Origin: CBDCYN01 sp965224205
GTDB taxonomy: Bacteria; Planctomycetota; Phycisphaerae; Phycisphaerales; Phycisphaeraceae
Direction: 5' to 3'
NCBI GenBank assembly: GCA_965224205.1
Contig: CBDCYN010000022.1
Span: 1-23,383 of the forward strand
Length of the DNA: 23,383 nt
Shown: positions 13,478 through 20,062 of the stretch, in pieces
How the letters are laid out: each line of letters begins with the position of its first letter
Position numbering within the stretch: position 1 is the stretch's first letter
Notes under the pieces: generated by a model
What the model was told of the DNA's origin: nothing
Databases searched by the model: none
Seen by the model: only the letters and a program-made list of their open reading frames with translations
Made by a program: the position numbers and the translations under genes

Positions 13478-13753
13478 CTACAAGTTTGGGCGGGCTGCCT
13501 CCTTGAGGATCGCCATGTCCAACGCTTGGTCGGCGACGAGCTTCTTGAGCCGGGTGTTCTCCTTCTCAAGGGCTCTGAGCTGCTTGGCCATCTGCGGGTC
13601 CATCCCGCCGTATTTCGTCCGCCAACGATAGTACGTCTGCTGGCTGATGCCCAGCTGTTTGCACACCTGGGGCACCTTCTGGCCTTTGCCAAGTTCCACG
13701 TCCGCCGCACGCAACTTCGCCACGATCTGTTCCGGCATCAATCGCTTCTTCAT
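13478..13753 (-). CDS. IS3-family OrfA, helix-turn-helix protein (91 aa)
   Basis: It starts MKKRLMPEQIVAKLR and contains the IS3 helix-turn-helix VPQVCKQLGISQQTYYRWRTKYGGM, followed by a leucine-zipper-like coiled coil (LRALEKENTRLKKLVADQALDMAILKE) used for dimerisation. The stop overlaps the OrfB frame. It binds the inverted repeats and, alone, represses transposition. The terminal residues ARPNL are encoded over the slippery site. Confidence 0.92.
   Translation of the reverse strand: MKKRLMPEQIVAKLRAADVELGKGQKVPQVCKQLGISQQTYYRWRTKYGGMDPQMAKQLRALEKENTRLKKLVADQALDMAILKEAARPNL
13484..13490 (-). other. Slippery heptamer for -1 frameshifting, C CCA AAC
   Basis: In the orfA frame the codons read CGC CCA AAC, giving the X XXY YYZ heptamer C CCA AAC three codons before the OrfA stop. 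A -1 slip joins OrfA to the OrfB frame. GC-rich pairing (CCGAG ... CTCGG) follows and could act as the stimulator. Confidence 0.65.
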
Positions 13754-13826
13754 GAGGAATCCTTTCCGGCCAAAGGCCGGTTGGATTCTCTCACAAAACC
13801 TGGATCAATTTTCTAGGAGGGGGTCA

Positions 13827-13968
13827 CGGGTCTTGAGCTTGAGCAGCTGGTCGAGTGCGGCTTTGACCCGCATCACCTGGACGGGTGATAGCCCGTTCCA
13901 CGCGGGCTCAGGTACATCGAGGTCGGAGATACCCTGAAAGGGATTCCCTGCTTGAAAAGCTCGATTCT
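13827..13968 (-). pseudogene. Fragment of a second tyrosine recombinase gene
   Basis: The minus strand encodes RAFQAGNPFQGISDLDV followed by PEPAWNGLSPVQVMRVKAAL and LDQLLKLKTR, nearly identical to residues 117-162 of the intact recombinase at 14416-15432. The 3' part is cut by the IS3 element. The 5' part is cut by the 301-bp element at 13969. Just beyond that element, GGATGA and ACATGGC (14271-14301) still resemble the intact gene, so the small element inserted inside the recombinase copy. Confidence 0.85.
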
Positions 13969-14269
13969 GGGTGTAACTACGTAAAGGTACGAAAAGTACC
14001 ATAGGGTTTTTCGCGGTCTCGGGGTGGCCAAAAACCTATCTGAGATTCTCGAAATCGAGTCCTTTATTTACAAGGACTTACGAATCTAAAAATCACATGG
14101 CCAATATCTCTAGTTTGTGGTCACACCAAATCGGCCATTTTTCACCTCCCAAAAATCAGGGGTGAAACAGGGGTCATTTTTGGGAGGAAGATTTTAACGC
14201 AAGCGATTGATAATACGGCAGATGCGTATTTTGCTGTGAGACTTTTCGTACCTTTACGTAGTTATACCC
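13969..14269. mobile_element. MITE-like element with 29-bp terminal inverted repeats (301 bp)
   Basis: The ends 13969-13997 and 14241-14269 are inverted repeats with 28 of 29 bases identical (GGGTRTAACTACG, then TAAAGGTACGAAAAGT). There is no ORF inside. Internal pairings include 14145-14156/14176-14187 (CCTCCCAAAAAT and complement), 14140-14146/14161-14167 and AGTCCTT/AAGGACT near 14060-14080. The base composition is lower in GC than the neighbours. It lies within a recombinase gene fragment whose sequence continues on both sides. No clear target duplication is seen, and the parent transposon is not in the window. Confidence 0.75.
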
Positions 14270-14415
14270 GGGGATGAGAATGGCCCTACATGGCACCAGA
14301 CAGGGTTGCTACATATTAAACTAGATGGAGTGAAATAGGCTATTGAAAGGTAGTTAGTGGAGTATGGCCCATTTTATGGCGAATCGTTGCCATAATCCTA
14401 GCACTGTTTTCGTAT

Positions 14416-15432
14416 TTAGCTATACATCTGCTCCTGAGCCGCTTCGAACTCCTCATCGGAAATCTGCAAATACCGCCAAATGTAGCGGCCCCCGGACTTC
14501 TCGCTGTGACCCGCCTTCTTCATCGCCATGCGGATACCCCGCTTCTCGTTTGGGGCGTTCTCGACCATCTCTTTGAGTGAGGTATGGCGAAAGATGTGCG
14601 AGTGGAGCCGGATATGCTCCTCGGGTGGGAGCTTGGCGTTGACGTGTCCCTCGACGACCTTAAGGAAGTCGTGCACATACTGACGGGGTACACGACCCCC
14701 GGATGAGGTGCAAAATAGAGGTCCTGGTTCATCCCCCCGTTCATGCTCGATGTAATCAACGAGAGCCTCCCGACCCTCCTTGGGCACGAAAATCTTAGGT
14801 GCCCGAGATTTCCCCTTACGCTTCACGTTGTTGAAATGCTTCCCGTCATACTGGTCGTAGTTGAGCCCGAGAAGCTCTGAGATTCTCATCCCGGCGTTGT
14901 ATTGGCAGATGACAATCGCGTTATCGCGGTGGGGCCTCTGGTTCTTGCGTGTTTTGAGCTTAAGAAGCTGGTCGAGAGCGGCTTTGACCCGCATTACCTG
15001 GACGGGAGTGAGACCGTTCCACGCGGGATCAGGCACATCAAGGTCGGAGATACCCTGGAAGGGATTCCCCGCTTGAAAAGCTCGTTTCTCGTGGATGAAG
15101 TTCGCCACATGGCGAACGGTGGCGATGAACCGGTTGATGGAGGTAGGGGCATACCCCTTGCCGCCATTGGCTTTCGTTTCCAGCCATCGGACAAATCCTT
15201 TGGAGACGCTCTTGGTCCAGTCGTCGACGTGGTCGGAACGGAGATTGCTCCCGAAGTAATCGAGAAATCGTTGGATGTCCCGCTTCTTTGATTCAAGCGT
15301 GGTTTTCACGCTTCCGTCGACCTCGACTTTCCAATAGCGGATAACCCACGTCGACAGACGGGATTCGTCGTCGATATCAACGGCGGATGCGATGAGACCG
15401 TGGTCGGGTGAGGGAACAACGGCGGTGGTCAT
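14416..15432 (-). CDS. Tyrosine recombinase / phage-type integrase (338 aa)
   Basis: Site-specific recombinase that cuts and rejoins DNA through a tyrosine intermediate. An N-terminal SAM-like core-binding domain (about residues 25-120, including KKRDIQRFLDYFG and SINRFIATVRHVANFIHE) precedes the catalytic domain. Catalytic residues: R183 (NAGMRISELLGL), lysines of the beta-hairpin near 204-208, H279-x-x-R282 (SHIFRHTS), H309 (KAGHS) and probably Y317 (GGRYIW). The frame is open to a TTG at 15456, but GGAGG seven bases before ATG 15432 decides the start. The 79-aa gene ends 16 bp upstream, so they form an operon. Intact in all motifs. Confidence 0.92.
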   Translation of the reverse strand: MTTAVVPSPDHGLIASAVDIDDESRLSTWVIRYWKVEVDGSVKTTLESKKRDIQRFLDYFGSNLRSDHVDDWTKSVSKGFVRWLETKANGGKGYAPTSINRFIATVRHVANFIHEKRAFQAGNPFQGISDLDVPDPAWNGLTPVQVMRVKAALDQLLKLKTRKNQRPHRDNAIVICQYNAGMRISELLGLNYDQYDGKHFNNVKRKGKSRAPKIFVPKEGREALVDYIEHERGDEPGPLFCTSSGGRVPRQYVHDFLKVVEGHVNAKLPPEEHIRLHSHIFRHTSLKEMVENAPNEKRGIRMAMKKAGHSEKSGGRYIWRYLQISDEEFEAAQEQMYS

Positions 15433-15448
15433 GCTGATGCCTCCATGC

Positions 15449-15688
15449 TCAGTCAATTTGTCCGGTATCCCGAGTCACCATCGCCCGAGATTTATCAACG
15501 GCGTGCCAGTGGGATTTCACCTCATCGTATAGCTGCATGATGCCATCCCACTCGGTCGCGAACCCCGGAACGGGTGAGAGAAGCTCAGCCGCTCGCTCGA
15601 TAAGACGCTGGGCATCCAGCAACGCATCGAGCGAGCGAAGCACCTTCGCGTGCTCTTCATCGGTGAGATTTCCAAGCGGTTCTGCCAC
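15449..15688 (-). CDS. Small helical partner gene of the recombinase (79 aa)
   Basis: The function is unknown. The protein is predicted helical (LTDEEHAKVLRSLDALLDAQRLIERAAELL), then has a short segment with Trp residues (ATEWDGIMQLYDEVKSHWHAVDKSRAMV). It starts with GTG, with only a weak ribosome binding site, and is followed at 16 bp by the recombinase. A broken copy of its 3' end together with the recombinase start lies at 10165-10253, so the pair has moved or been duplicated as a unit. It may be an excisionase-like or regulatory factor; no helix-turn-helix is obvious. Confidence 0.65.
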   Translation of the reverse strand: MAEPLGNLTDEEHAKVLRSLDALLDAQRLIERAAELLSPVPGFATEWDGIMQLYDEVKSHWHAVDKSRAMVTRDTGQID

Positions 15689-15718
15689 GCCATGCGGTAT
15701 CCATTCTGTGCCTATCTA

Positions 15719-15822
15719 CCTTATGTCATACAAACATCGAGGTTTTCAAGCCCTGAATGCGAGAGATTCTACCAGGTTTGGGGCCAGTTTGTATGACATA
15801 AGGTGCGTTATGTCATACAAAC
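15719..15822. repeat. Three copies of TTATGTCATACAAAC, candidate recombinase or operator sites
   Basis: Copies: 15721-15735 (plus), 15787-15801 (minus) and 15808-15822 (plus). Copies 1 and 2 extend to a 17-bp inverted repeat (15719-15735/15787-15803) with a 51-bp spacer. Copies 2 and 3 form a perfect 15-bp hairpin with a 6-nt loop GGTGCG. The array lies directly upstream of the 79-aa/recombinase operon. A related copy sits at 12489-12501. Confidence 0.75.
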
Positions 15823-15824
15823 AA

Positions 15825-15853
15825 CAACCCCCGACGGGCGAGGTCGGGGGTTG
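15825..15853 (-). terminator. Terminator of the first PEP-CTERM gene
   Basis: An 11-bp perfect stem (CAACCCCCGAC and complement) with a 7-nt loop, followed on the minus strand by TTGTTTG. The plus strand side ends in CATTATT, so it may work in both directions. Confidence 0.7.
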
Positions 15854-15881
15854 CATTATTCGTGATTACGTCAGTCGAGCT

Positions 15882-16502
15882 TCAAGCCACACGGCGGCGG
15901 AACAACATAGTCCCAACTATCGCCAAAAGTGAAAAGCTCGTTGGCTCAGGAACAAGAAAAGTCACATTGTCAATCGCATACACCTCATTAGTTGCAGCAG
16001 GACTAAAGACGGCTTTGGCGATTTCAGCGGTGGGCCGTCGAATTCCAATGAAAGTTGCGTGACTGCCGTCGGTGGGTCCTAGAGAAGTGATAGGTGCTTG
16101 TTCGAGAAGTATTCCATCCTGGTCAAACACCCGCAGAATATTGCCAACCAAATTTGGGTCCCACACCCCAAAGCCGACTTCAATAACCGGCATTGTGAAA
16201 TCAATCGTCATCGGTGTGTAACCCGAGAAAGCGTGAGCAGGAAGGGGTAGCAATGTTTTCGTTTCCACTTCAGTGCCGTTGGCACCCCACGGGGTCATAT
16301 CAAAAATCGATAAACCAGGTGTAGCTGAAAACGTTGCGTTCCCTATATTGAGTGGGTTCGACGTCGGCCCGAAAGAAAAATCCTCAAAATCAATTATCTC
16401 TGAATTAGGGTTCATCTCGTTCGCATCATCAACCACTTCTGCGTGTGATAAAGGCGCTGCACTGAAGATGATAAGAAGAGCGACAAAATCTATTGCTTTC
16501 AT
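15882..16502 (-). CDS. PEP-CTERM sorting-domain protein (206 aa)
   Basis: Exported protein with a cleavable signal peptide (KAIDFVALLIIFSAAPLSHA) and a C-terminal PEP-CTERM signal: VPEPTS, a hydrophobic segment (FSLLAIVGTMLF) and the basic tail RRRVA. Such tails are processed by exosortase, and the mature protein is released to the surface or extracellular matrix. The middle is a beta-rich domain with no enzymatic motif (IDFEDFSFG, MPVIEVGFGVWDP, YAIDNVTFLVPEP). AAGGG precedes the ATG at 16502; the TTG six bases upstream is less likely. The next PEP-CTERM gene upstream has the same architecture (IDFEDG at the start, DNLVF before PEP), so the two are probably paralogues. Confidence 0.85.
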   Translation of the reverse strand: MKAIDFVALLIIFSAAPLSHAEVVDDANEMNPNSEIIDFEDFSFGPTSNPLNIGNATFSATPGLSIFDMTPWGANGTEVETKTLLPLPAHAFSGYTPMTIDFTMPVIEVGFGVWDPNLVGNILRVFDQDGILLEQAPITSLGPTDGSHATFIGIRRPTAEIAKAVFSPAATNEVYAIDNVTFLVPEPTSFSLLAIVGTMLFRRRVA

Positions 16503-16641
16503 ATTCAACCCTTTCTCTGAAATAGTTTTCCAAGGTTACACGTCACTTCGTTAGCATTAGTAGCCCAAATCGAGTGTGGCTCATGGACTAAAAGGACGAT
16601 TGTGCACTCGCCAACAGTCTCGATTCTGGTTCGAACGTCGC

Positions 16642-17373
16642 TTAGCCCCAGGCAAACGGGCAACGGGCGGAGGTGGATATGCGGAGAAAAGCCACAAAAC
16701 TAATACAAAAAAATCCGAGTGATGTTGGCTCAGGAACGGTTGTGAATACTAGATTATCCCACCCAACCCCGTCCGAGGGTGGTTGCGTATTAGGTTGGAA
16801 AAGATGCTGTGTGAGTTCAATACGAGATATGTTATCACCCATGATTGAGAGTATCCCGTTATGTCCTATGCCGAAACCAGTGCCTGTAATATTGTCTACA
16901 CCAATCGACTTCCCATCGGAATCGAAAGCTTCGATTTGGGCCCCGTTGGCACCAACATCAAATGCGACAATTGAGGTCTCACTTACTGGCACGTCAAATT
17001 GAATTATGATTGGGCTATCCGTTCCGGGAAACTGCCAATCTTCCGATGAAATTTTCCCTAAATCTACACCAAGACCAAAATTGCCATTGTGAAATTGTGG
17101 GTCGGATATCCAAACGGCGTTAGTGAGGGTAAGTCCCGGATACCAATTGTTCGGGATTGGAGAATCGTGTCCTGTTCCGTCTTCGAAGTCAATAGCGCCG
17201 GCCTGCGATGGTATTGATGCCCCGCAGACCACAACAACAATCAGATTAATAAATAGCCGTTTTGCAACAACGCCGGGGTGCCACTGGCGGGATGGTCGCC
17301 AGTGCGGTAAACGTTCGGTTGAACCGCCGTCTAACAACCAGCCAGTAGCACACGAGTAAGTATCGTTGACCAT
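16642..17373 (-). CDS. PEP-CTERM protein with an inserted N-terminal segment (243 aa)
   Basis: The C-terminus has VPEPTS and a hydrophobic helix (LGFFCISFVAFLRI), the exosortase recognition pattern, but ends in TSARCPFAWG instead of the usual short basic tail. The signal peptide hydrophobic core lies at residues 40-52 (KRLFINLIVVVVCG), with cleavage predicted near residue 60 (SQAGA). The first 38 residues are unusual: they are encoded by a palindromic repeat element inserted in frame. The start is nevertheless firm, as AAAGGAG lies 8 bases before the ATG and there is no other start codon before the hydrophobic core. The mature part is beta-rich (IDFEDGTGH, IVAFDVGANGAQIEAFDSDG). Surface or matrix role inferred from the family. 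Confidence 0.85.
   Translation of the reverse strand: MVNDTYSCATGWLLDGGSTERLPHWRPSRQWHPGVVAKRLFINLIVVVVCGASIPSQAGAIDFEDGTGHDSPIPNNWYPGLTLTNAVWISDPQFHNGNFGLGVDLGKISSEDWQFPGTDSPIIIQFDVPVSETSIVAFDVGANGAQIEAFDSDGKSIGVDNITGTGFGIGHNGILSIMGDNISRIELTQHLFQPNTQPPSDGVGWDNLVFTTVPEPTSLGFFCISFVAFLRISTSARCPFAWG
17271..17340. repeat. REP-like palindromic element inside a coding region
   Basis: The core is CACTGGCG-N7-CGCCAGTG (17282-17289/17297-17304), flanked by GCGGT/ACCGC pairing. It is read in frame by the PEP-CTERM gene, giving STERLPHWRPSRQWHPG. The mobile nature is inferred from palindromic form and position; only one copy is in the window. Confidence 0.5.
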
Positions 17374-17779
17374 ATCGCAATCTCCTTTCTTTGTTAGCCC
17401 TATCCAGCCGTAGCTATCTACGAATACCGGAATTCAGTAGACCCCATTGTATCCGCGAAGCAACAAAAACCAATAGGTTCGGCGTGACGAAGCCGAATTA
17501 TCTCATGTCGACAGAAATCGAAGTCCGATACGAGCAGTTATGTTGAGATGGATAGATTTTGAATCAACAGGGTTCGGTCGTTTTCACAACCGATGGGTTA
17601 GGGGTATGTTCGCCATTATTTCAAATTCGGCTGATAAGCAATCTTATTTCTCGAGCTGAGACTGTTGCCCAGATAACAACCTTCTTAGAGCCTATTTCTG
17701 CACGAATCTTCGTGAGACCTGTATCCTACCGCCACTTCTTCTTACACCTATCCTACGTGCTAAACATCTCAGCGACCGC
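17374..17779. other. Intergenic region, no supported gene
   Basis: The region is AT-richer than the neighbours. A 6-bp hairpin TTCGGC-N8-GCCGAA is at 17478-17497. A plus-strand frame of 74 codons at 17559-17783 has no ribosome binding site and no domain signature, so it is not called. The region lies between the 3' end of the cupin gene and the start of the second PEP-CTERM gene and must hold the latter's promoter. Confidence 0.4.
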
Positions 17780-18415
17780 TTAAACAATGTTACGCGGACA
17801 AATTCGAACCTTCGGTATGGTGTACTGACGCGGGGTATCGAGGTCAATGAATGGCGAATGATAAGACAACAGAACCAGGTTATCTAAGGGAGTACCGAAT
17901 GTATGTACTACTCCTCGTGTGAAGCACACGATGTCCCCTACCTTCACATCGAATGTCTGGATGTTACTTCCATCAAAGCTTTCTAAGTCATCCTGTATCG
18001 CAATATGGTAGTGGCCATGACCACCAGCTACTATAATCCACCGCTCTGACCATTCGTGCACATGCATAGGGAGGTCTAATGCACCTTTCTCAAATCGAAG
18101 CTTTGCGATTGCATCTTGGTGCTCACCACGCCAGACGCCACCGGCAATCGCATCGCATCCTTCGAACGGACTTTTTAGGGCAATAGGCACAGCATCGTTT
18201 AGCTTCATTAGTATTTCATCAGATTGGATACCATCAAGCCGGCCTTTGGCGAAACCTCGATTTCTCTCATCAATTTTGACCTGTTCACAAAACATACGTG
18301 TTCCACTACGACATAGCTTAAATAGACCTGAAAGTGCATCCGCACTTGTGATGTCAACATTCTGTGAGACGTTAAAATCAATCCCTTTACCACTAAGTGA
18401 TGCAGTACATTCCAC
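17780..18415 (-). CDS. Cupin-domain protein (211 aa)
   Basis: The C-terminal half is a single cupin barrel. Motif 1 is LPMHVHEWSERWIIVAGGHGHY (about residues 110-132) with HxH and Glu as metal ligands. Motif 2 is VGDIVCFTRGVVHTFG (about 158-173) with its His. The N-terminal 90 residues have no recognised domain. Cupins of this form include isomerases, dioxygenases and sugar-binding proteins; the substrate cannot be read from the sequence. The frame is open to 18478, overlapping the divergent gene, but GTG 18415 has GGAG about 8 bases upstream and avoids that overlap. The next gene starts divergently 21 bp away, so they share a compact promoter region. Confidence 0.75.
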   Translation of the reverse strand: MECTASLSGKGIDFNVSQNVDITSADALSGLFKLCRSGTRMFCEQVKIDERNRGFAKGRLDGIQSDEILMKLNDAVPIALKSPFEGCDAIAGGVWRGEHQDAIAKLRFEKGALDLPMHVHEWSERWIIVAGGHGHYHIAIQDDLESFDGSNIQTFDVKVGDIVCFTRGVVHTFGTPLDNLVLLSYHSPFIDLDTPRQYTIPKVRICPRNIV

Positions 18416-18436
18416 AGCTAAACTCCGTGATACCCG

Positions 18437-19021
18437 ATGGAAGACAAAGATAAAATTGACGTACTTTTGGCTGAGCACCGAGTTCTGTACAGACTAATTT
18501 ATTTCCGTATGACCTCGCTCGAACGTCGAGTGCCAATCGCGGGTACGATGCTCGCCGCGTTTCTAGGTAGTATTCACGTATTACCGACTAACACACAGGT
18601 TATCTTACTGCTCGGATTCCCAGTTGTCCTCCTCGTGTTCCTTCGGACAACTATCAATCATGCACGTTCGTTCGAAGACGTGCTCCGTCGGCTTGATGAA
18701 ATCGAGCAACATGTTAATAGGATTGCTGAGGAGGACCTGCTTATTTTTCAATCTAGGCACCCCAGTAAGAAACATACTGTTGGTGGACGAACAGGAGCTG
18801 AGTCAGTCTTAGCCATATTCCTTATCGCTTTGGTGATATTGGCCGCTTGTGGTTATCTCTTTCTAATGATTGGTTTAGATTGGACGTACGAGTTCTCATT
18901 TTTAAGCTATTTGGTCTCAACGTTCTTTTATCTTCTATCGAGATATGTATCGTATCGTCGCTATGAGTACAAACACAGTGAGGCTCCTAATTCTCGCATC
19001 ATTACTGACAAGACCTGTTGA
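18437..19021 (+). CDS. Four-helix membrane protein, function unknown (194 aa)
   Basis: Predicted transmembrane segments lie at about residues 32-48, 54-70, 122-145 and 151-168. A cytosolic helical stretch between them (RSFEDVLRRLDEIEQHVNRIAEEDLL) looks like a coiled coil. The N-terminal EHRVLYRLIYFRMTSLERR precedes the first helix pair. The layout of a helical hairpin in the membrane with coiled-coil neighbours recalls small membrane proteins of the SLATT/RipA type, some of which occur in defence contexts; this is a weak resemblance only. The ribosome binding site is weak. The 3' end overlaps the end of comB by 20 bp on the opposite strand. Confidence 0.65.
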   Translation: MEDKDKIDVLLAEHRVLYRLIYFRMTSLERRVPIAGTMLAAFLGSIHVLPTNTQVILLLGFPVVLLVFLRTTINHARSFEDVLRRLDEIEQHVNRIAEEDLLIFQSRHPSKKHTVGGRTGAESVLAIFLIALVILAACGYLFLMIGLDWTYEFSFLSYLVSTFFYLLSRYVSYRRYEYKHSEAPNSRIITDKTC

Positions 19022-19739
19022 CGAGAATACGCCATGTCTTGGTATCAACCTGTGGTACCAGGTTGAGCTTATTCATCTCTAAAACCCGCGTGATGTCATC
19101 AAGGTGACCAATATTCCTCATAACCCCACCGGCTCGACCAATCTCAATCAACTTAAAAAGTTTATTCTCTGTAATGCCATCGAATGCTGCTCGCGTTAGT
19201 AACGCAGCATCATTACCCAATTCCCATCCCTGGTCACTAAGCAATCGAACAAGATTACCTGCACAGATACTATCCTCTATACTGACTTGGTCTCCCGTTC
19301 CAGCACATACGATATAAACGTTATGGTTTTCCTTGAGTATCGACTCAGCTAAAGCGTTAAGATTGAGAAATGACCCAATCAATATCAATCGAGCGTTCTT
19401 CATTCGTTCTAAGGCATTGGTCCCGTGTGATGTTGTAAAGACAATTTGTCTTCCATGAACTACATCCGAGACATACTCTGCCGGTGAGTTGCCAAGGTCA
19501 AAGCCGTCAATTCGCTTACCGCCTCGCTCACCACCTAAAAGAGTATCGGTTCCGAGCTTTGTTCGAAGTGCTCTCGCAGATGAAACATCCGCTATGGGGT
19601 AAACAGACGAGGCCCCATTTGCGAGTGCGTATACGATTGTCGACGACGCACGAATCACGTCGACCATTACAGCGACCTGACCACTTGATTCGGTTGTTAG
19701 TTCATCATTAGGAAGTAAATAAACATAAACTGTCGGCAT
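19002..19739 (-). CDS. comB: ComB-family 2-phosphosulfolactate phosphatase (245 aa)
   Basis: The family hydrolyses 2-phosphosulfolactate to sulfolactate in coenzyme M biosynthesis in methanogens; bacterial members often have no known CoM role. Family motifs are clear: VDVIRASSTIVYALANGA near the N-terminus, LLGGERGGKRIDGFDLGNSPAEY, FTTSHGTNAL, and CAGTGDQVSIEDSICAG. The length is typical. AGGA lies 8 bases before the ATG. The gene has no pathway neighbours here (no comA or comC), so it is probably cargo with an unknown substrate. Its 3' end overlaps the convergent membrane-protein gene. Confidence 0.88.
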   Translation of the reverse strand: MPTVYVYLLPNDELTTESSGQVAVMVDVIRASSTIVYALANGASSVYPIADVSSARALRTKLGTDTLLGGERGGKRIDGFDLGNSPAEYVSDVVHGRQIVFTTSHGTNALERMKNARLILIGSFLNLNALAESILKENHNVYIVCAGTGDQVSIEDSICAGNLVRLLSDQGWELGNDAALLTRAAFDGITENKLFKLIEIGRAGGVMRNIGHLDDITRVLEMNKLNLVPQVDTKTWRILVNRSCQ

Positions 19740-20062
19740 ACCTATTTCCTAACACACTATGTACCGTTTCTAGACGTTATTACCGTTCTATCATCTTTCT
19801 GAATGAACCTGAAACTACAATGATATCACGGTTCGAGGGGGTATCTGTTTGATTACCTTGGACCTGCCGTCTTCGGCCTTCGTCGTCGGGGTCACCCGAC
19901 GCTGCCTCGACGACGAAGGCCGAAGTAAGGCAGCAACATGACAACCCTTTATCCCCCTGCCGGCTCGGTTCAGAGTCTGAGGGGTTCTTCTGCTGACACC
20001 AACCGCACTCGCCGGTTCGTCGATGCCCCGACGAAGCATGCTGACAACCGAACTACCCTTCC
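19740..20062. other. Intergenic region dominated by one large hairpin
   Basis: Between the start of comB and the end of the coupling-protein gene. It holds the inverted repeat at 19864-19933. A minus-strand frame (19815-20039) runs through the hairpin without a ribosome binding site and is not called. The comB promoter should lie at about 19750-19800 but is not clear. Confidence 0.4.
19864..19933. repeat. 18-bp perfect inverted repeat with an overlapping alternative hairpin
   Basis: The arms 19871-19888 and 19908-19925 are perfectly complementary; CTGCC/GGCAG (19864-19868/19929-19933) extends them. The inner part of the left arm can instead form CGTCGGG-GTCA-CCCGACG (19884-19901). The two folds exclude each other, as in attenuators. 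It lies about 140 bp after the stop of the coupling-protein gene. No T-run follows, so it is not a plain terminator. Confidence 0.6.

Larger units (their letters stand above)
12502..13826 (-). mobile_element. IS3-family insertion sequence (1325 bp)
   Basis: The ends are imperfect inverted repeats of about 42 bp (12502-12543 and 13784-13826). Both begin TGACCCCCTC and end TGAGAGAATC, with partial matches such as CCAG in between. Two overlapping frames encode OrfA and OrfB. A CCGGCC-AAA-GGCCGG hairpin (13766-13780) lies upstream of orfA, where it would block translation from outside transcripts. The flanks (ACAT before, CGGG after) show no target duplication, so the element was probably involved in a deletion after insertion. 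Confidence 0.9.

Noticed and set aside
14200..14212. CAAGCGATTGAT shared with the minus strand near 10150
   Set aside because: A 12-base match is expected by chance several times in a window of this size.
17320..17345. GTCTAAC resembling an integron attC core site
   Set aside because: No matching opposite core at a suitable distance and no integron integrase; the palindrome fits a REP-like element better.
17559..17783. Plus-strand 74-codon frame
   Set aside because: No ribosome binding site, no domain signature, and it runs into the 3' end of the cupin gene.
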